Counted from the first letter of the stretch, positions 1-8,265 are shown. The stretch: DNA of 64,000 nt from RZYY01 sp036794825 (GCA_036794825.1 DAIRGA010000003.1:124001-188000), one strand, 5' to 3'. The notes: a model not told the origin generated them from the sequence alone. A program made the numbers and translations.

Positions 1-654
1 AAAATAGAAAATGTCGGTTGCTGTGTAAGAACCGCCACCATTCATGATTAGGTTTCTCCCTTGAAAGGTTTTATTTGTACCAGTGGATATCAGCGTTGTT
101 CCGTTAACCGTAATAGGTCCAACTGATGAAGATGATGAACCTAAATTACCCCCTGAAAAAGTAAAATTACCGCCAATGGTCATGTTACCGGTTCCGCTAC
201 CACTTCCAAGATAACTGCTACCCCCACTCATCGAAACATTGCCGCTAATGTTAATGGTACGGTTTCCGGCGCCATGGTCAAAATACCCGCCGGTAATGGT
301 AACATCTCCAGCAATATCAGTAGTTCCGATTACATTGTAAGTTCCACCAGACTGTGTAAAGTTACCGGTAGCGGTAAAACTTTGACTGCCCTGCAGCACA
401 CCGGCGTTCATGGTGAAGTTGTTGATGGTGGCCGCCACATCCACGGTAATGGTGTGAGCGGCATTGATTACCACATCATCGGCGGGGCCAGGAACGACTC
501 CCCCCACCCAGGTGGCGGAGTTGCTCCAGTTGCCGCTGGCCGCACTTTGGATCTGAGCCATCAGTACATTTCCAATAATGATAAGAAACAGCATCAGCAG
601 GATGCCTTTTGCGCGGGTAAAGCGCCCAAACGACTTGTAATTTTGCGTCTCCAT
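1..654 (-). CDS. Large secreted repeat protein, N-terminal part (runs off left edge)
   Basis: The minus-strand frame from the ATG at 652-654 stays open for 218 codons to base 1, so the gene is partial. Residues 1 to about 34 look like a signal peptide with a long N-region (METQNYKSFGRFTRAKG, then a hydrophobic LLMLFLIII stretch, then VLMAQ). The mature part opens with SGNWSNSATWVGG and PGPADDVVINAAHTITVD, a pattern typical of large Bacteroidetes surface proteins with G8-like or beta-helix domains. It then becomes Gly/Ser/Thr-rich repeats (GGNFTFSGG, GNVSMSGGS) of the kind found in right-handed beta-helices. Many such proteins end in a T9SS sorting domain, but that end is outside the window. 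Function is unknown; adhesin or surface layer protein is a guess. Confidence 0.8.
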   Translation of the reverse strand, partial: METQNYKSFGRFTRAKGILLMLFLIIIGNVLMAQIQSAASGNWSNSATWVGGVVPGPADDVVINAAHTITVDVAATINNFTMNAGVLQGSQSFTATGNFTQSGGTYNVIGTTDIAGDVTITGGYFDHGAGNRTINISGNVSMSGGSSYLGSGSGTGNMTIGGNFTFSGGNLGSSSSSVGPITVNGTTLISTGTNKTFQGRNLIMNGGGSYTATDIFYF

Positions 655-809
655 AAATTAAAAGATTAAATGTTAATAATTGAATAATGATTAAACTGCA
701 GCAAAAAGTCCTGTTATTGGTGTTGGATATTACGACCTGATATTCAATATTTTAATACCAAATCAGTCATTCAATTCAACTCCGAAATTCCATGGCATTT
801 TTGCCGCGA

Positions 810-857
810 CAAAAATAGCGTCAGGGGATAGCGCGAGTCAATACCTCATTTGAGGTA
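810..857 (-). promoter_or_regulatory. Promoter with palindromic operator upstream of the left-edge secreted protein
   Basis: On the minus strand TATTTTTG (817 to 810) matches the Bacteroidetes -7 element TAnnTTTG. An ATTG lies 21 nt upstream (842-839), one base off the -33 element. Abutting it is a palindrome with 9-bp arms (840-848 and 851-859), whose core is TACCT-N6-AGGTA (842-857). The predicted leader is about 150 nt. The same palindrome geometry recurs upstream of susC at 41561. Regulator unknown. Confidence 0.45.
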
Positions 858-993
858 TTTTTGACCCGAAATAGGGTTTTAACTCTTAAAAATTGTGAAA
901 TTGGGGGGAATTCACCTCCAAATACCCAGGGTTCCGCAAGTGGTTTTACCAGGAAATGGTAACCATGCGGTGGTTAAATTCAAATTTCCGGGC

Positions 994-1077
994 AACCCTG
1001 ACAGGGTTTGGAACCCTGTCAGGGTTATGATAATCTGGGTTTTAATCCTGACAGGTTTTTGAAACCTGTCAGGATTA
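994..1077. repeat. Pair of CCTGACAGG inverted repeats
   Basis: Two consecutive imperfect palindromes: 994-1026 (AACCCTGACAGGGTT, TGG, AACCCTGTCAGGGTT) and 1043-1077 (TAATCCTGACAGGTTT, then a short loop, then AAACCTGTCAGGATTA). Both share the core CCTGACAGG/CCTGTCAGG. They could form strong hairpins in either strand and look like REP-type interspersed palindromes. No associated transposase is in the window. Confidence 0.6.
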
Positions 1078-1232
1078 ATTGGATACTGGTATCAAACCAT
1101 GATGAGAATAATAGGTTGGTTTACAAGGTTATCGGCCATTTCAGCAATGAATTTTACCCTTAATTTTTCGAATCCACCTGAAAATTTCACGTGAATTTTT
1201 CGGGTGAACCTTAAATTTTCACGTTAAAATTT

Positions 1233-1240
1233 TACTTTTG
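1233..1240 (+). promoter_or_regulatory. Putative -7 element (TACTTTTG) for the AAA_14 ATPase gene
   Basis: TACTTTTG fits TAnnTTTG and lies 20 nt before the ATG at 1261. No clear TTTG -33 partner is seen, so the call is tentative. Confidence 0.35.
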
Positions 1241-1260
1241 TAACCATAAAGCACCAAAAT

Positions 1261-2391
1261 ATGAAAATCAGGCGTGATCTTTTCGACACCATTACTCATG
1301 AAATTTCAACGGGCAATTCCATCGTTCTGATCTATGGCGCCCGTCAAACGGGGAAAACTACTTTATCGAACGATGTACTGGCACAACTTCCCGGGAAAAT
1401 ACTCTACATCAATGCTGATGAAATCAAGTACCATGAGGCGCTGTCATCGAGGGACCTCAGGAAGTTAACCCTGCTGACGGAAGGTTTTGAGATTGTTTTT
1501 ATTGACGAAGCACAACGAATCCCTGACATCGGAATCAATCTGAAAATCATGCACGATCAGATGCCTGGACTCAAACTTCTTGTTACCGGTTCATCAACCC
1601 TTGACCTGGCTGGAAAAGTAAAGGAACCCCTGACAGGCCGCACATCGGGCTACAGACTTTTTCCCATTTCACTTTCCGAATTGCGAAAGGATATGAATGT
1701 TTTTGAGTTGCAAAACAGACTGGAAGAGTATATGATTTACGGAATGTACCCGGGTGTGCTGCAACTTAATTCGGCTGCCCAAAAGGAGAAGCACCTGCAG
1801 GAGCTTTCGTCTGCCTATCTTTATAAGGATGTTCTTGAACTGGCTTACATCAAAAATTCGTCGGTCATCACCCGGTTGCTCAGGCTTCTGGCTTTGCAAA
1901 CGGGTTCGGAGGTATCGGTACACGAATTGGCCAAAAACCTCGGTTTAAGCCACGAAACCGTTGCTTCGTACATTGATCTGCTGGAGCAATCCTTCATCCT
2001 TTTCAGGCTGGGGGGGTTCAGCCGTAATCTCAGAAAGGAGGTGAGCAAACGCAGCAAGATCTACTTCTGGGACACAGGCATCAGGAACAGTTTGTTGAAT
2101 AATCACGCTCCCCTGAACATCAGATCGGATGTGGGATTTCTCTGGGAGAACTTCATTGTGGCCGAACGTCTGAAGTTTCTAAATAACACTCAGCAGTTTG
2201 CCAGTTCATATTTTTGGCGAACCTACACAGGTGCGGAGGTTGACTATGTTGAAGAGCGACAGGGAAACATTTTTGGTTTTGAGATCAAATGGAATAAGGA
2301 AAAATTTAAAGCGCCGGCAACCTGGGTTGAAAATTATGGAACAAATTTTAATTGTATCAACAAGAACAACTTCTTCGAATTTGTCACCTGA
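1261..2391 (+). CDS. AAA_14 / DUF4143 family ATPase
   Basis: A 376-residue protein of the AAA_14-DUF4143 family, which is very common and poorly characterised in Bacteroidetes and archaea. Walker A is GARQTGKTT at residues 26-34 and Walker B is IVFIDEAQ at 78-85, followed by a sensor-1 type LLVTGSS and the family's GRT...FPISLSEL stretch. The C-terminal half is the DUF4143 part: a winged-helix-like segment (ELAKNLGLSHETVASYIDLLEQSF) and a PD-(D/E)XK-like end (GAEVDYVEE...GFEIKW). Its length is normal for the family. The role is unknown; proposals for the family include DNA-linked or toxin-antitoxin-like functions, none shown here. It stands alone between divergent and convergent neighbours. 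Confidence 0.9.
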   Translation: MKIRRDLFDTITHEISTGNSIVLIYGARQTGKTTLSNDVLAQLPGKILYINADEIKYHEALSSRDLRKLTLLTEGFEIVFIDEAQRIPDIGINLKIMHDQMPGLKLLVTGSSTLDLAGKVKEPLTGRTSGYRLFPISLSELRKDMNVFELQNRLEEYMIYGMYPGVLQLNSAAQKEKHLQELSSAYLYKDVLELAYIKNSSVITRLLRLLALQTGSEVSVHELAKNLGLSHETVASYIDLLEQSFILFRLGGFSRNLRKEVSKRSKIYFWDTGIRNSLLNNHAPLNIRSDVGFLWENFIVAERLKFLNNTQQFASSYFWRTYTGAEVDYVEERQGNIFGFEIKWNKEKFKAPATWVENYGTNFNCINKNNFFEFVT

Positions 2392-2481
2392 AAGCCATCC
2401 ACAGATTCCTTTCCATCGCCTCTCTCAGTCTCTCTGTCCCCAACTCTCTCCGTCTCCCTGTCGCTTCTTCCCTTCTATAAA

Positions 2482-3063
2482 TCAGGATTGATTAAGCAGG
2501 AAAACCAGTTGGGAGAAGGAGCGGATGTTGTTTCGCTGGAGCATGTTTTTGCGGTGGGTACGCACGGTTTCGGTGCTGATGCAGAGTTTACCGGCTACCT
2601 CCCTGGAACTTAATCCCATTGCCACCAGCCCGGCTATCTCCAGCTCGCGCTGCGAAAGTTCAAGGTTAATCTTTTCGAGCTGCTGCTTTTTGAAAATCCG
2701 GGCAGCGGCCATTTGTACAGTAACAAGCACTTGATTATCGGTGAATGGTTTTAAAAGGTAGGTAAAAGGGTTGGCTTCCTGAGCATCGGTTATGGTTTTG
2801 AGATCGCTGCGTATGGTAAGAAAGATAACTTCGAAGTCGTTGTCCTGCCTGAGCCTGTTGATGACTTCCACGCCATATTCGCCGTCTTTCAGGTTGATGT
2901 CGCTGATGACGAGGGCAGGTTTTGGAAATTTATGAAAATATTCATCCGCTTCGGCAAAATCAGAAGCGATGCCGAGCACGTGGTACATTTCGTCGGTGAG
3001 CAACGCAGCTAAGCTTTCGGCAATCAACAGTTCATCTTCGATAATCAATATGGGGCAGGTCAT
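2482..3063 (-). CDS. LuxR/NarL-type response regulator
   Basis: A 193-residue two-component response regulator. The receiver domain (about 1-115) carries the acidic pair E9/D10, phospho-acceptor D55 (LVISDIN), T83 and K105 (LLKPF). The LuxR-type helix-turn-helix spans about 135-190 (LSQRELEIAGLVAMGLSSREVAGKL...TVRTHRKNMLQRN). It lies 128 nt downstream of the TPR sensor kinase on the same strand and is almost certainly its partner. Targets cannot be read from the sequence. If the kinase is truly broken, this regulator may be uncoupled or driven by another kinase. Confidence 0.93.
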   Translation of the reverse strand: MTCPILIIEDELLIAESLAALLTDEMYHVLGIASDFAEADEYFHKFPKPALVISDINLKDGEYGVEVINRLRQDNDFEVIFLTIRSDLKTITDAQEANPFTYLLKPFTDNQVLVTVQMAAARIFKKQQLEKINLELSQRELEIAGLVAMGLSSREVAGKLCISTETVRTHRKNMLQRNNIRSFSQLVFLLNQS

Positions 3064-3122
3064 CGGTTAAAATTTGGATAAAAGTAAATCATAAATCCAA
3101 AATGACTTAAGATTTTTGCAAA

Positions 3123-3191
3123 TTATTTCATGGGAAATTCAATGTGATAAACAAGTCCGTTTTCATAATTGGTAAACATTGTGCCTTTGAT
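3123..3191 (-). pseudogene. Detached C-terminal codons of the TPR histidine kinase
   Basis: In the same frame as the kinase, the 22 codons after the TAA at 3192 encode a plausible end of a HATPase domain: it starts IKGTMFTNYENG and ends HIEFPMK, then a natural TAA at 3123. Related kinases commonly read ...LVxxLVxQLKGT...F.ISFP at their end, so the TAA probably replaces a CAA (Gln) codon. Confidence 0.65.
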
Positions 3192-5273
3192 TTATTTCAC
3201 CAGAGCTTTGACAAGGTTAACCCCGAAAGATGGTTTTGAATCTTCGCTAAATTTTCCCACGGGTTTACTGCAATTATCGGCGACTCTTAAATGAACTTTA
3301 CCACTTGAAATAGTTTTTAGTTCTATGGTGATTTTGAGGTTTGCAGGATTGTCGCTGGCGGCATACTTAAAGGCATTGGTTACCAGTTCGTTCACCATCA
3401 AACCGACCTGAACTGCATAATCCACGCTGAACATCGGGTCGGCAAGGCTAACTTTGGTGGAGATATTTCCTGCAACGCCAAAGCTCTGTTCGAGTAGTTT
3501 TGCCAGACTCCCGATATAATCGTTCATTTCGATTTTTGTCAGGTTATCATTATCGTAGAGCCTTTGGTGGATCATGGCGATGGATTCCAGCCTTGTGCGG
3601 CCTTCGTCAATGGCTTTTCGTGATGCGTCATCTTCCGTTTGCCGCGAATGCAGCGAGAGTAATCCGGAGACGATCTGGAGGTTGTTTCTGGCACGGTGAT
3701 GGATCTCCTTGTTTAGCATTTCCACCTGGTTTTTTCTGCTTAACAGTTCTCTGGCATACTTTGCCTTAAATACGTAGGCAAGGATCATAATTACAGCCGC
3801 AGCAATGAAAAGAAAGACAAGGAAAGTCAGTCTGAAGATATCTGTCCTTTGTTGCTCAACAGTAAGGCGCTGGATTTCATTTTCCTGTTTTTGGATCAGC
3901 AACTGGTTTTCCCTTAATGAAATCTCATAGGCTTTCTGGATCTGCTCAATTCGAACCAACTTGTTTTCGGTGATAAGGGTGTCTTTCAGTTTTGCAGAGT
4001 TGTCTTTAAAAAAAAGCGCTTTTTCATAATCGCCTCTCAACTTGTAAAAGTCAGAAAGCGCTTGTAAAATATCAAACTTTAACTGGCTATTGTCATTTCC
4101 GGCCATGTCGAGGGCCTCTGTAAGCAGTTTTTCGGCTTGTTCCCAGTTGGTCTTTTTCATCTCCAGTTTTGCCTTTATGTGCATTGTGGAGGCAATGGGG
4201 ATGGGAACTCCCACCTCCCTGCGAAGCGTCAGCGCCTTGTTCAGCATTTTTCCCGACAAATCGAGCTGATTCTGGTTCAGCAGGAAATTTCCATAGTTGT
4301 GGCAAGAGAGCGCTGTTCCGGGTTTATCGCCGATTTGCTCAAAATACCTGATGGATTGTTCGTATAAATAGCTGATAGAGTCTGTTTTTTTGAGTTTCTC
4401 AAATGCGATGGCCAGGTTTGAATAACCTAATGCAAGGGATGAAACCTGGTTGAGTTTTTCGGCGAGCCGGATGGATTTTCGGTACAACGGGACGGCATCT
4501 TCAGTTCTGTTGAGCAGATTGTAGAGATTGCCCATGTTATTGTAAGATTGAAGCAATCCCTTGTCGTCCTTCAGCCTTTCTTTGATTTCTGCGCTAAGTA
4601 TATGATATTCAAGCGATTCGTCGTATCTTGAAAGTTCAGAGAGATTGTTGGCTTTATTCATGTAAAGATAAGCCAGAGGAAGCTCAAGGTTGAAGCGTTG
4701 GGCAATCACTATACCCGAATCAAGATAGCTGATAGCCTGGTAATACCTACCTGAGCGGAAATTCAGTATACCGATCCGGTTGTACATATCGCCCAGCTCT
4801 TTATCGTTGCCGCTCTGCTTCATCAGGACAATGGCTTCGTTGTAGGCAGCTTCGGCATCAGCCATATTACCTAATTGAGCCTGGTTTCGTCCCATGTTGC
4901 TCAGCGAAAAGGCCTGGCCGGCGATGTAGTCATGTTTTCTGGCCAGTTGCAACGCCTCCCGGCTGGTTTCGAGTGCCAGGTCGTATTTGTTCTGACGGGC
5001 GTAAACATTGGCCACCTGAACCATAGCATCCACCTGGCCTTCAGGATTGCCGGCCTTTTGATAAAGCGCAAGTGATTCCTGGGCGTCAGCCATTGTCTTT
5101 TCGATCTCGCCGGGAAGATAAAGCTTGCTTCGGATAAAATAAAGCCTTGCTTTTTCAAGATCGTTCACCGATTGAAGAATGAGTTGTGAAACACTGTCAA
5201 TTTTCGGATTTTGCGCAGCAGCGCTTGTTCCAATGATAAACAGTACCAAAAGGGTATGTAAAAATTGCCTCAT
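3192..5273 (-). CDS. TPR sensor histidine kinase, C-terminally truncated by an in-frame stop
   Basis: From the ATG at 5273 this is 693 residues: a signal peptide (MRQFLHTLLVLFIIGTSAAAQ), many tetratricopeptide repeats (about 40-440), a coiled coil, a membrane segment (about 480-500, LTFLVFLFIAAAVIMILAYVF) and a HisKA_2-type kinase core. The H-box is EIHHRARNNLQ (His near 525) and the N-box NELVTNAFKYA (near 628). The G1 region reads ADNCSKPVG, without the usual DNGxGxP. A TAA at 3192-3194 ends the frame inside the last ATPase-domain helix, while matching codons continue to 3123. An ATG at 5324 is in frame but lies upstream of the predicted transcription start, so 5273 is preferred. The sensory TPRs would be periplasmic. 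Confidence 0.85.
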   Translation of the reverse strand: MRQFLHTLLVLFIIGTSAAAQNPKIDSVSQLILQSVNDLEKARLYFIRSKLYLPGEIEKTMADAQESLALYQKAGNPEGQVDAMVQVANVYARQNKYDLALETSREALQLARKHDYIAGQAFSLSNMGRNQAQLGNMADAEAAYNEAIVLMKQSGNDKELGDMYNRIGILNFRSGRYYQAISYLDSGIVIAQRFNLELPLAYLYMNKANNLSELSRYDESLEYHILSAEIKERLKDDKGLLQSYNNMGNLYNLLNRTEDAVPLYRKSIRLAEKLNQVSSLALGYSNLAIAFEKLKKTDSISYLYEQSIRYFEQIGDKPGTALSCHNYGNFLLNQNQLDLSGKMLNKALTLRREVGVPIPIASTMHIKAKLEMKKTNWEQAEKLLTEALDMAGNDNSQLKFDILQALSDFYKLRGDYEKALFFKDNSAKLKDTLITENKLVRIEQIQKAYEISLRENQLLIQKQENEIQRLTVEQQRTDIFRLTFLVFLFIAAAVIMILAYVFKAKYARELLSRKNQVEMLNKEIHHRARNNLQIVSGLLSLHSRQTEDDASRKAIDEGRTRLESIAMIHQRLYDNDNLTKIEMNDYIGSLAKLLEQSFGVAGNISTKVSLADPMFSVDYAVQVGLMVNELVTNAFKYAASDNPANLKITIELKTISSGKVHLRVADNCSKPVGKFSEDSKPSFGVNLVKALVK

Positions 5274-5308
5274 ATATGGGTTCAAAAGTTGTAAATCAGG
5301 ATTTTGCG

Positions 5309-5339
5309 CAAATAAACAAATCAATTCCTAAATATCAAA
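5309..5339 (-). promoter_or_regulatory. Bacteroidetes-type promoter for the TPR histidine kinase
   Basis: On the minus strand TTTG (5339-5336), a 19-nt spacer and TTTATTTG (5316-5309) match the TTTG-N19-TAnnTTTG consensus with one mismatch. Predicted start near 5301 gives a leader of about 28 nt to the ATG at 5273 and excludes the upstream in-frame ATG at 5324. Confidence 0.55.
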
Positions 5340-5424
5340 TCACTGACTTAATATTTTACAATTAATTAACCTACGAACCCGGAAAAACTACAAAAACCAA
5401 TTCCTAAAAGGTTGAATATCAAAT

Positions 5425-5615
5425 TGGAATGGGGTAATGGGATAGGGGGAAAATGGGGAAATGGGGAAATGGGTGAAGGGATGAGGCTGCTTATCTACGC
5501 TCGCAGAGCCGAGGGGTAATGGGCTGATACTGCAGACTGAGGACTGCCGGCTTTTTGGATTGAAATCATTTAGAAAATGGCTTTTCTTTCAAGGGAGAAA
5601 TTATAGCTCAATTTG
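5425..5615. repeat. Dispersed intergenic repeat, copy A
   Basis: G-rich tract (aatggggtaatgggat...aatggggaaatggg) followed by ACTGC/GACTG-type short repeats and then a conserved tail (ttggattgaaatcatttag, aatggcttttctttcaagg, gagaaattata). The same order of parts occurs at 7881-8058 and 41165-41345. The rest of the 5340-5760 gap shows no gene. Confidence 0.5.
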
Positions 5616-5760
5616 TATTGATTTTCAACTACATGGAGATGAATCATAAATCCACCAGGCTGGAAATGATCGGCTGGAATGGAAAGGATAAAAAAATGGG
5701 TTCGTAACGACCGGGTTATTAACGATCATTTGACCGAGGGGGAATAATTCAAGAATGGCC

Positions 5761-6471
5761 TTAAACCACCACCACCTGCGACTCTTTGATAAGCGGTTTG
5801 CCCAAATAGCTGAGCAGTATCTGGGCTACGGCGAGTGTGTCTTTCTGGCAATAGGTTACGATCCGTTCGATGTCATTTTTCAGCCAGTAAGTTTCATACA
5901 CCATGCTTCCGTCAATATCGTCCTTTGGCGTGGGAATACCGAATATGGCTGTGAGCAGGCTTAGCGAGGTGTAGCTCTTGTAATCCCCGAACCGCCATAG
6001 CTCCATAGTATCGAGATGTTGGATTTCCCAGGGCTTTTTACCGGCCAGGTTTAATATTTCGGGTAATGCCAGCCTGTTGATGAGCATCCGGCGTGCGATA
6101 TATGGGAAATCGAACTCCTTGCCGTTGTGGGCGCAAAGCAGGTGCTGCGGGGTGTTGTAATGCCGGTTGAGCAGGTTGGAAAATCCTGTGAGCAGCTCTT
6201 TTTCATCATCGCCATAAAAGGATTTCACCCTGAACTGCGATCCGGCAATATATCCCGCCGAAATGCAGATTATCTTTCCAAATTCGGCATAAATACCGGC
6301 TCTTCGGTAAAGATCCTCCGGAGTATCGGGTTTGTCGGGATGCCTGATCCTTGCAGACTTGTCGTCCCATAACTTCTTAAAATTTTCCGGTACTGATTCA
6401 TAATCAGCATACTGTGGAACGGTTTCGATATCGAGAAACAATATATTTTCCAGATTCAGGTTTTTGAGCAT
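5761..6471 (-). CDS. 3'-5' exonuclease, PolB-exonuclease-like (RNase H fold)
   Basis: A 236-residue stand-alone DEDD-type 3'-5' exonuclease, resembling the proofreading domain of family B polymerases. Exo I is FLDIETVP (D14, E16), Exo II is AHNGKEFDFPYIARRM, with the catalytic Asp in KEFDFPY, and Exo III is YCQKDTLAVAQ, so the metal-binding acidic residues appear complete. It should act in the cytoplasm on single-stranded or mismatched DNA 3' ends; the physiological substrate is not known. It is divergent from the lipoprotein gene starting 47 nt away and ends at the left of a repeat-rich gap. It has no obvious operon partner. Confidence 0.88.
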   Translation of the reverse strand: MLKNLNLENILFLDIETVPQYADYESVPENFKKLWDDKSARIRHPDKPDTPEDLYRRAGIYAEFGKIICISAGYIAGSQFRVKSFYGDDEKELLTGFSNLLNRHYNTPQHLLCAHNGKEFDFPYIARRMLINRLALPEILNLAGKKPWEIQHLDTMELWRFGDYKSYTSLSLLTAIFGIPTPKDDIDGSMVYETYWLKNDIERIVTYCQKDTLAVAQILLSYLGKPLIKESQVVVV

Positions 6472-6492
6472 AGTTTTAAGTTTTTAAATTTG
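6463..6492 (+). promoter_or_regulatory. Bacteroidetes-type promoter for the lipoprotein gene
   Basis: TTTG (6463-6466), 18 nt, TAAATTTG (6485-6492), 26 nt before the ATG at 6519. It overlaps the first codons of the divergent exonuclease gene. Confidence 0.5.
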
Positions 6493-6518
6493 ATGTAAAT
6501 TAAATCAATTCCCTGGAA

Positions 6519-7826
6519 ATGAAATTTTCGATACTAAAGTTAACATGGCTTGCGCTGGCAATCGGGATGCTGTCGGGGTGTGGTGATGATGAGGAAACTG
6601 TTTACCCGGTTGTAATTATCAACTCGCCGGCCAGCAACGCCGAATATAACGTACTGGATACTATTGGGTTGGTAATCAGGGTAGATTATCCTAAAACGAC
6701 AGTCTTACTAAAAGTAAATCTGCAAAATCAGTCGCTGGTTTCTGTTGCGCCAACGCTTCAGGTTGATCAGTTTGCCACCGGCACGGAGACTACCCTCTAT
6801 TATGCCATCAGCAGCGGGGAGCTTGAATCCGGCAGCTACAAACTGATGGCAGAAGCCAGCAATGGATCAATTTATACACGAAACTATGTAACCGTTTATA
6901 TCAATGGGATTGACAGGGTTCTGTCGTACGTGTTCGTAGTGGAGGAGACCGGTACAAACAACCATCAGATCCGGCGGTATGATCCTACGGTGCAAAACCC
7001 GCTAACGGTGAATTTCAACGGTGATTATGCCGGTTCGGATGTTTCGTCGCAGGCGCAGCTGTTTTTCATTGCCGGTGAGCATTTTGGCGACCTGACCGCC
7101 TACCATGCCGACGATTTGTTGGTAAAATGGACATCGCCGATTACCTCCAGTTCCACCACGCCATACTTTACTTGTTTACAAACAATAGGAAACAACGTAT
7201 ATGCGGGACTTTGGGAAGGATACAATGCTCGCTGGAACATGTCGGGCGACAAGGGGGTCAGCACGGAGATCACCTCAACTACCTTCAGCAGGCTGCTCTA
7301 CAATTCGGGGAAATATCTGATTTCGGCCGCCGTGCAAAAAAGCAACTACCTCACCCAGTGGCTTGAAGTCTATTACATTGATCTTGGTGGGATGCTGGTA
7401 ACCACGGTTTCTGATATTCAGCCCGTAGTTTTTACCGAGCCGACCCCGGGTTCTGTGCTCATTCTTGGTAATAATCAAAATGGAAAAGCATATACCCGCA
7501 CTTTCAACCCGATGACCGGCAACCTGGGATTTCCTCCACAACCCTTTGACCTGCCGGCTGCTTCGATAAATGCGGGAGTAGCTGTTACCAATACCCGAAT
7601 CGCCCTGGCTTTGGAAAACGGTATCTATCTCTATGATTTCCAGGCTGCACTTCTGCCCATCAGTACGCAAACCAACGTCAGAGAGATCCGGTACGACAAC
7701 ATCAGCAGGAGGTTGTGGTGCATTACCAATAACAAGCTGCTGGTGATTGAGCTAAACGGCTCAACTGTAGCTGAGTACATTATCGGGGCAGACCTGGTGA
7801 ACCTGCATTTGATGTACAACAAGTAG
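6519..7826 (+). CDS. Lipoprotein of unknown function, possibly a beta-propeller
   Basis: A 435-residue lipoprotein. The start MKFSILKLTWLALAIGMLSGC has a typical lipobox with Cys21 followed by GDDEE, suggesting export to the outer membrane. Residues about 30-130 look like an Ig/PKD-type sandwich (VVIINSPASNAEYNV...). The remainder is rich in beta-strand with repeated Y/W...D turns (SYVFVVEETGTNNHQIRRYD, IYLYDFQAALL, RRLWCITNNKLLVIEL), consistent with a propeller-like fold. No catalytic motif is recognised. It has its own promoter and no same-strand neighbours, so the role is open. Confidence 0.75.
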   Translation: MKFSILKLTWLALAIGMLSGCGDDEETVYPVVIINSPASNAEYNVLDTIGLVIRVDYPKTTVLLKVNLQNQSLVSVAPTLQVDQFATGTETTLYYAISSGELESGSYKLMAEASNGSIYTRNYVTVYINGIDRVLSYVFVVEETGTNNHQIRRYDPTVQNPLTVNFNGDYAGSDVSSQAQLFFIAGEHFGDLTAYHADDLLVKWTSPITSSSTTPYFTCLQTIGNNVYAGLWEGYNARWNMSGDKGVSTEITSTTFSRLLYNSGKYLISAAVQKSNYLTQWLEVYYIDLGGMLVTTVSDIQPVVFTEPTPGSVLILGNNQNGKAYTRTFNPMTGNLGFPPQPFDLPAASINAGVAVTNTRIALALENGIYLYDFQAALLPISTQTNVREIRYDNISRRLWCITNNKLLVIELNGSTVAEYIIGADLVNLHLMYNK

Positions 7827-7880
7827 GCGCTGGACTTCAATATCGAATTCCAGAGGATTGGGGATTAGTTTGAATCGTAG

Positions 7881-8058
7881 GATTGAGGTAATGGGGGAAT
7901 GGAGTGTTGGGGTAATGGGTAAATGGGTTGAGAAACTCCCGACTGCCGACTGCCGACTGCCGACTGGAAACTGCCGACTGCCGACTGGAAACTGGTGACT
8001 CTTTGCATTAAAATCATCATAAAGTAGCATTTCTCTCCATGGAGAAATTTATGTTACT
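7881..8058. repeat. Dispersed intergenic repeat, copy B, with ctgccga tandem array
   Basis: Starts with a G-rich tract (gtaatgggggaatggag...ggggtaatgggtaaatggg), continues with a short tandem array of GACTGCC units interrupted by GGAAACT (about 7938-7998), and ends with the tail tttgcattaaaatcat...gcatttctctcc...ggagaaattta. It accounts for most of the 439-nt gap 7827-8265. Downstream, 8085-8190 is A/T-rich with repeated TTTG/CAAAT words. No gene is seen. Confidence 0.5.
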
Positions 8059-8265
8059 GTATTTCTAATTTTCTCTTTCTTGATAAATTTCCTTTTCCCA
8101 AAATGATAATCAATTTATTGTTTGAATTTTAGATCATTTGAAATTTGGTTTATATTTGTCTTTTGTCATTTGTTGTTTGTTATTTCCGCAATCTCCTGGT
8201 TAGGATTTCCGACCTGAAAACAGTAATCAAATCTTTGTCACTATCAGCTTACCTGCAGGTTCCAG

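Larger units (their letters stand above)
655..1260. other. Intergenic region with several palindromes
   Basis: This 606-nt gap separates two divergent genes and holds no convincing gene. It contains the promoter/palindrome at 810-857, two CCTGACAGG-type inverted repeats (994-1026 and 1043-1077), a near-perfect inverted repeat aaaatttcac/gtgaattttt at 1181-1200 centred on CACGTG, and a TACTTTTG -7 element at 1233-1240 in front of the ATPase gene. Confidence 0.6.

Noticed and set aside
274..669. Plus-strand open frame of 131 codons at the left edge
   Set aside because: It lies opposite the secreted repeat protein, whose minus-strand frame has a signal peptide and domain-like repeats; the plus-strand product has no sensible features.
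5274..5324. Upstream ATG start for the TPR sensor kinase
   Set aside because: It falls between the -33 and -7 boxes of the predicted promoter and puts an odd polar segment before the signal peptide.
7938..7998. CRISPR-like array
   Set aside because: Units are only about 7 nt with no unique spacers and no cas genes nearby; it is a simple tandem repeat.
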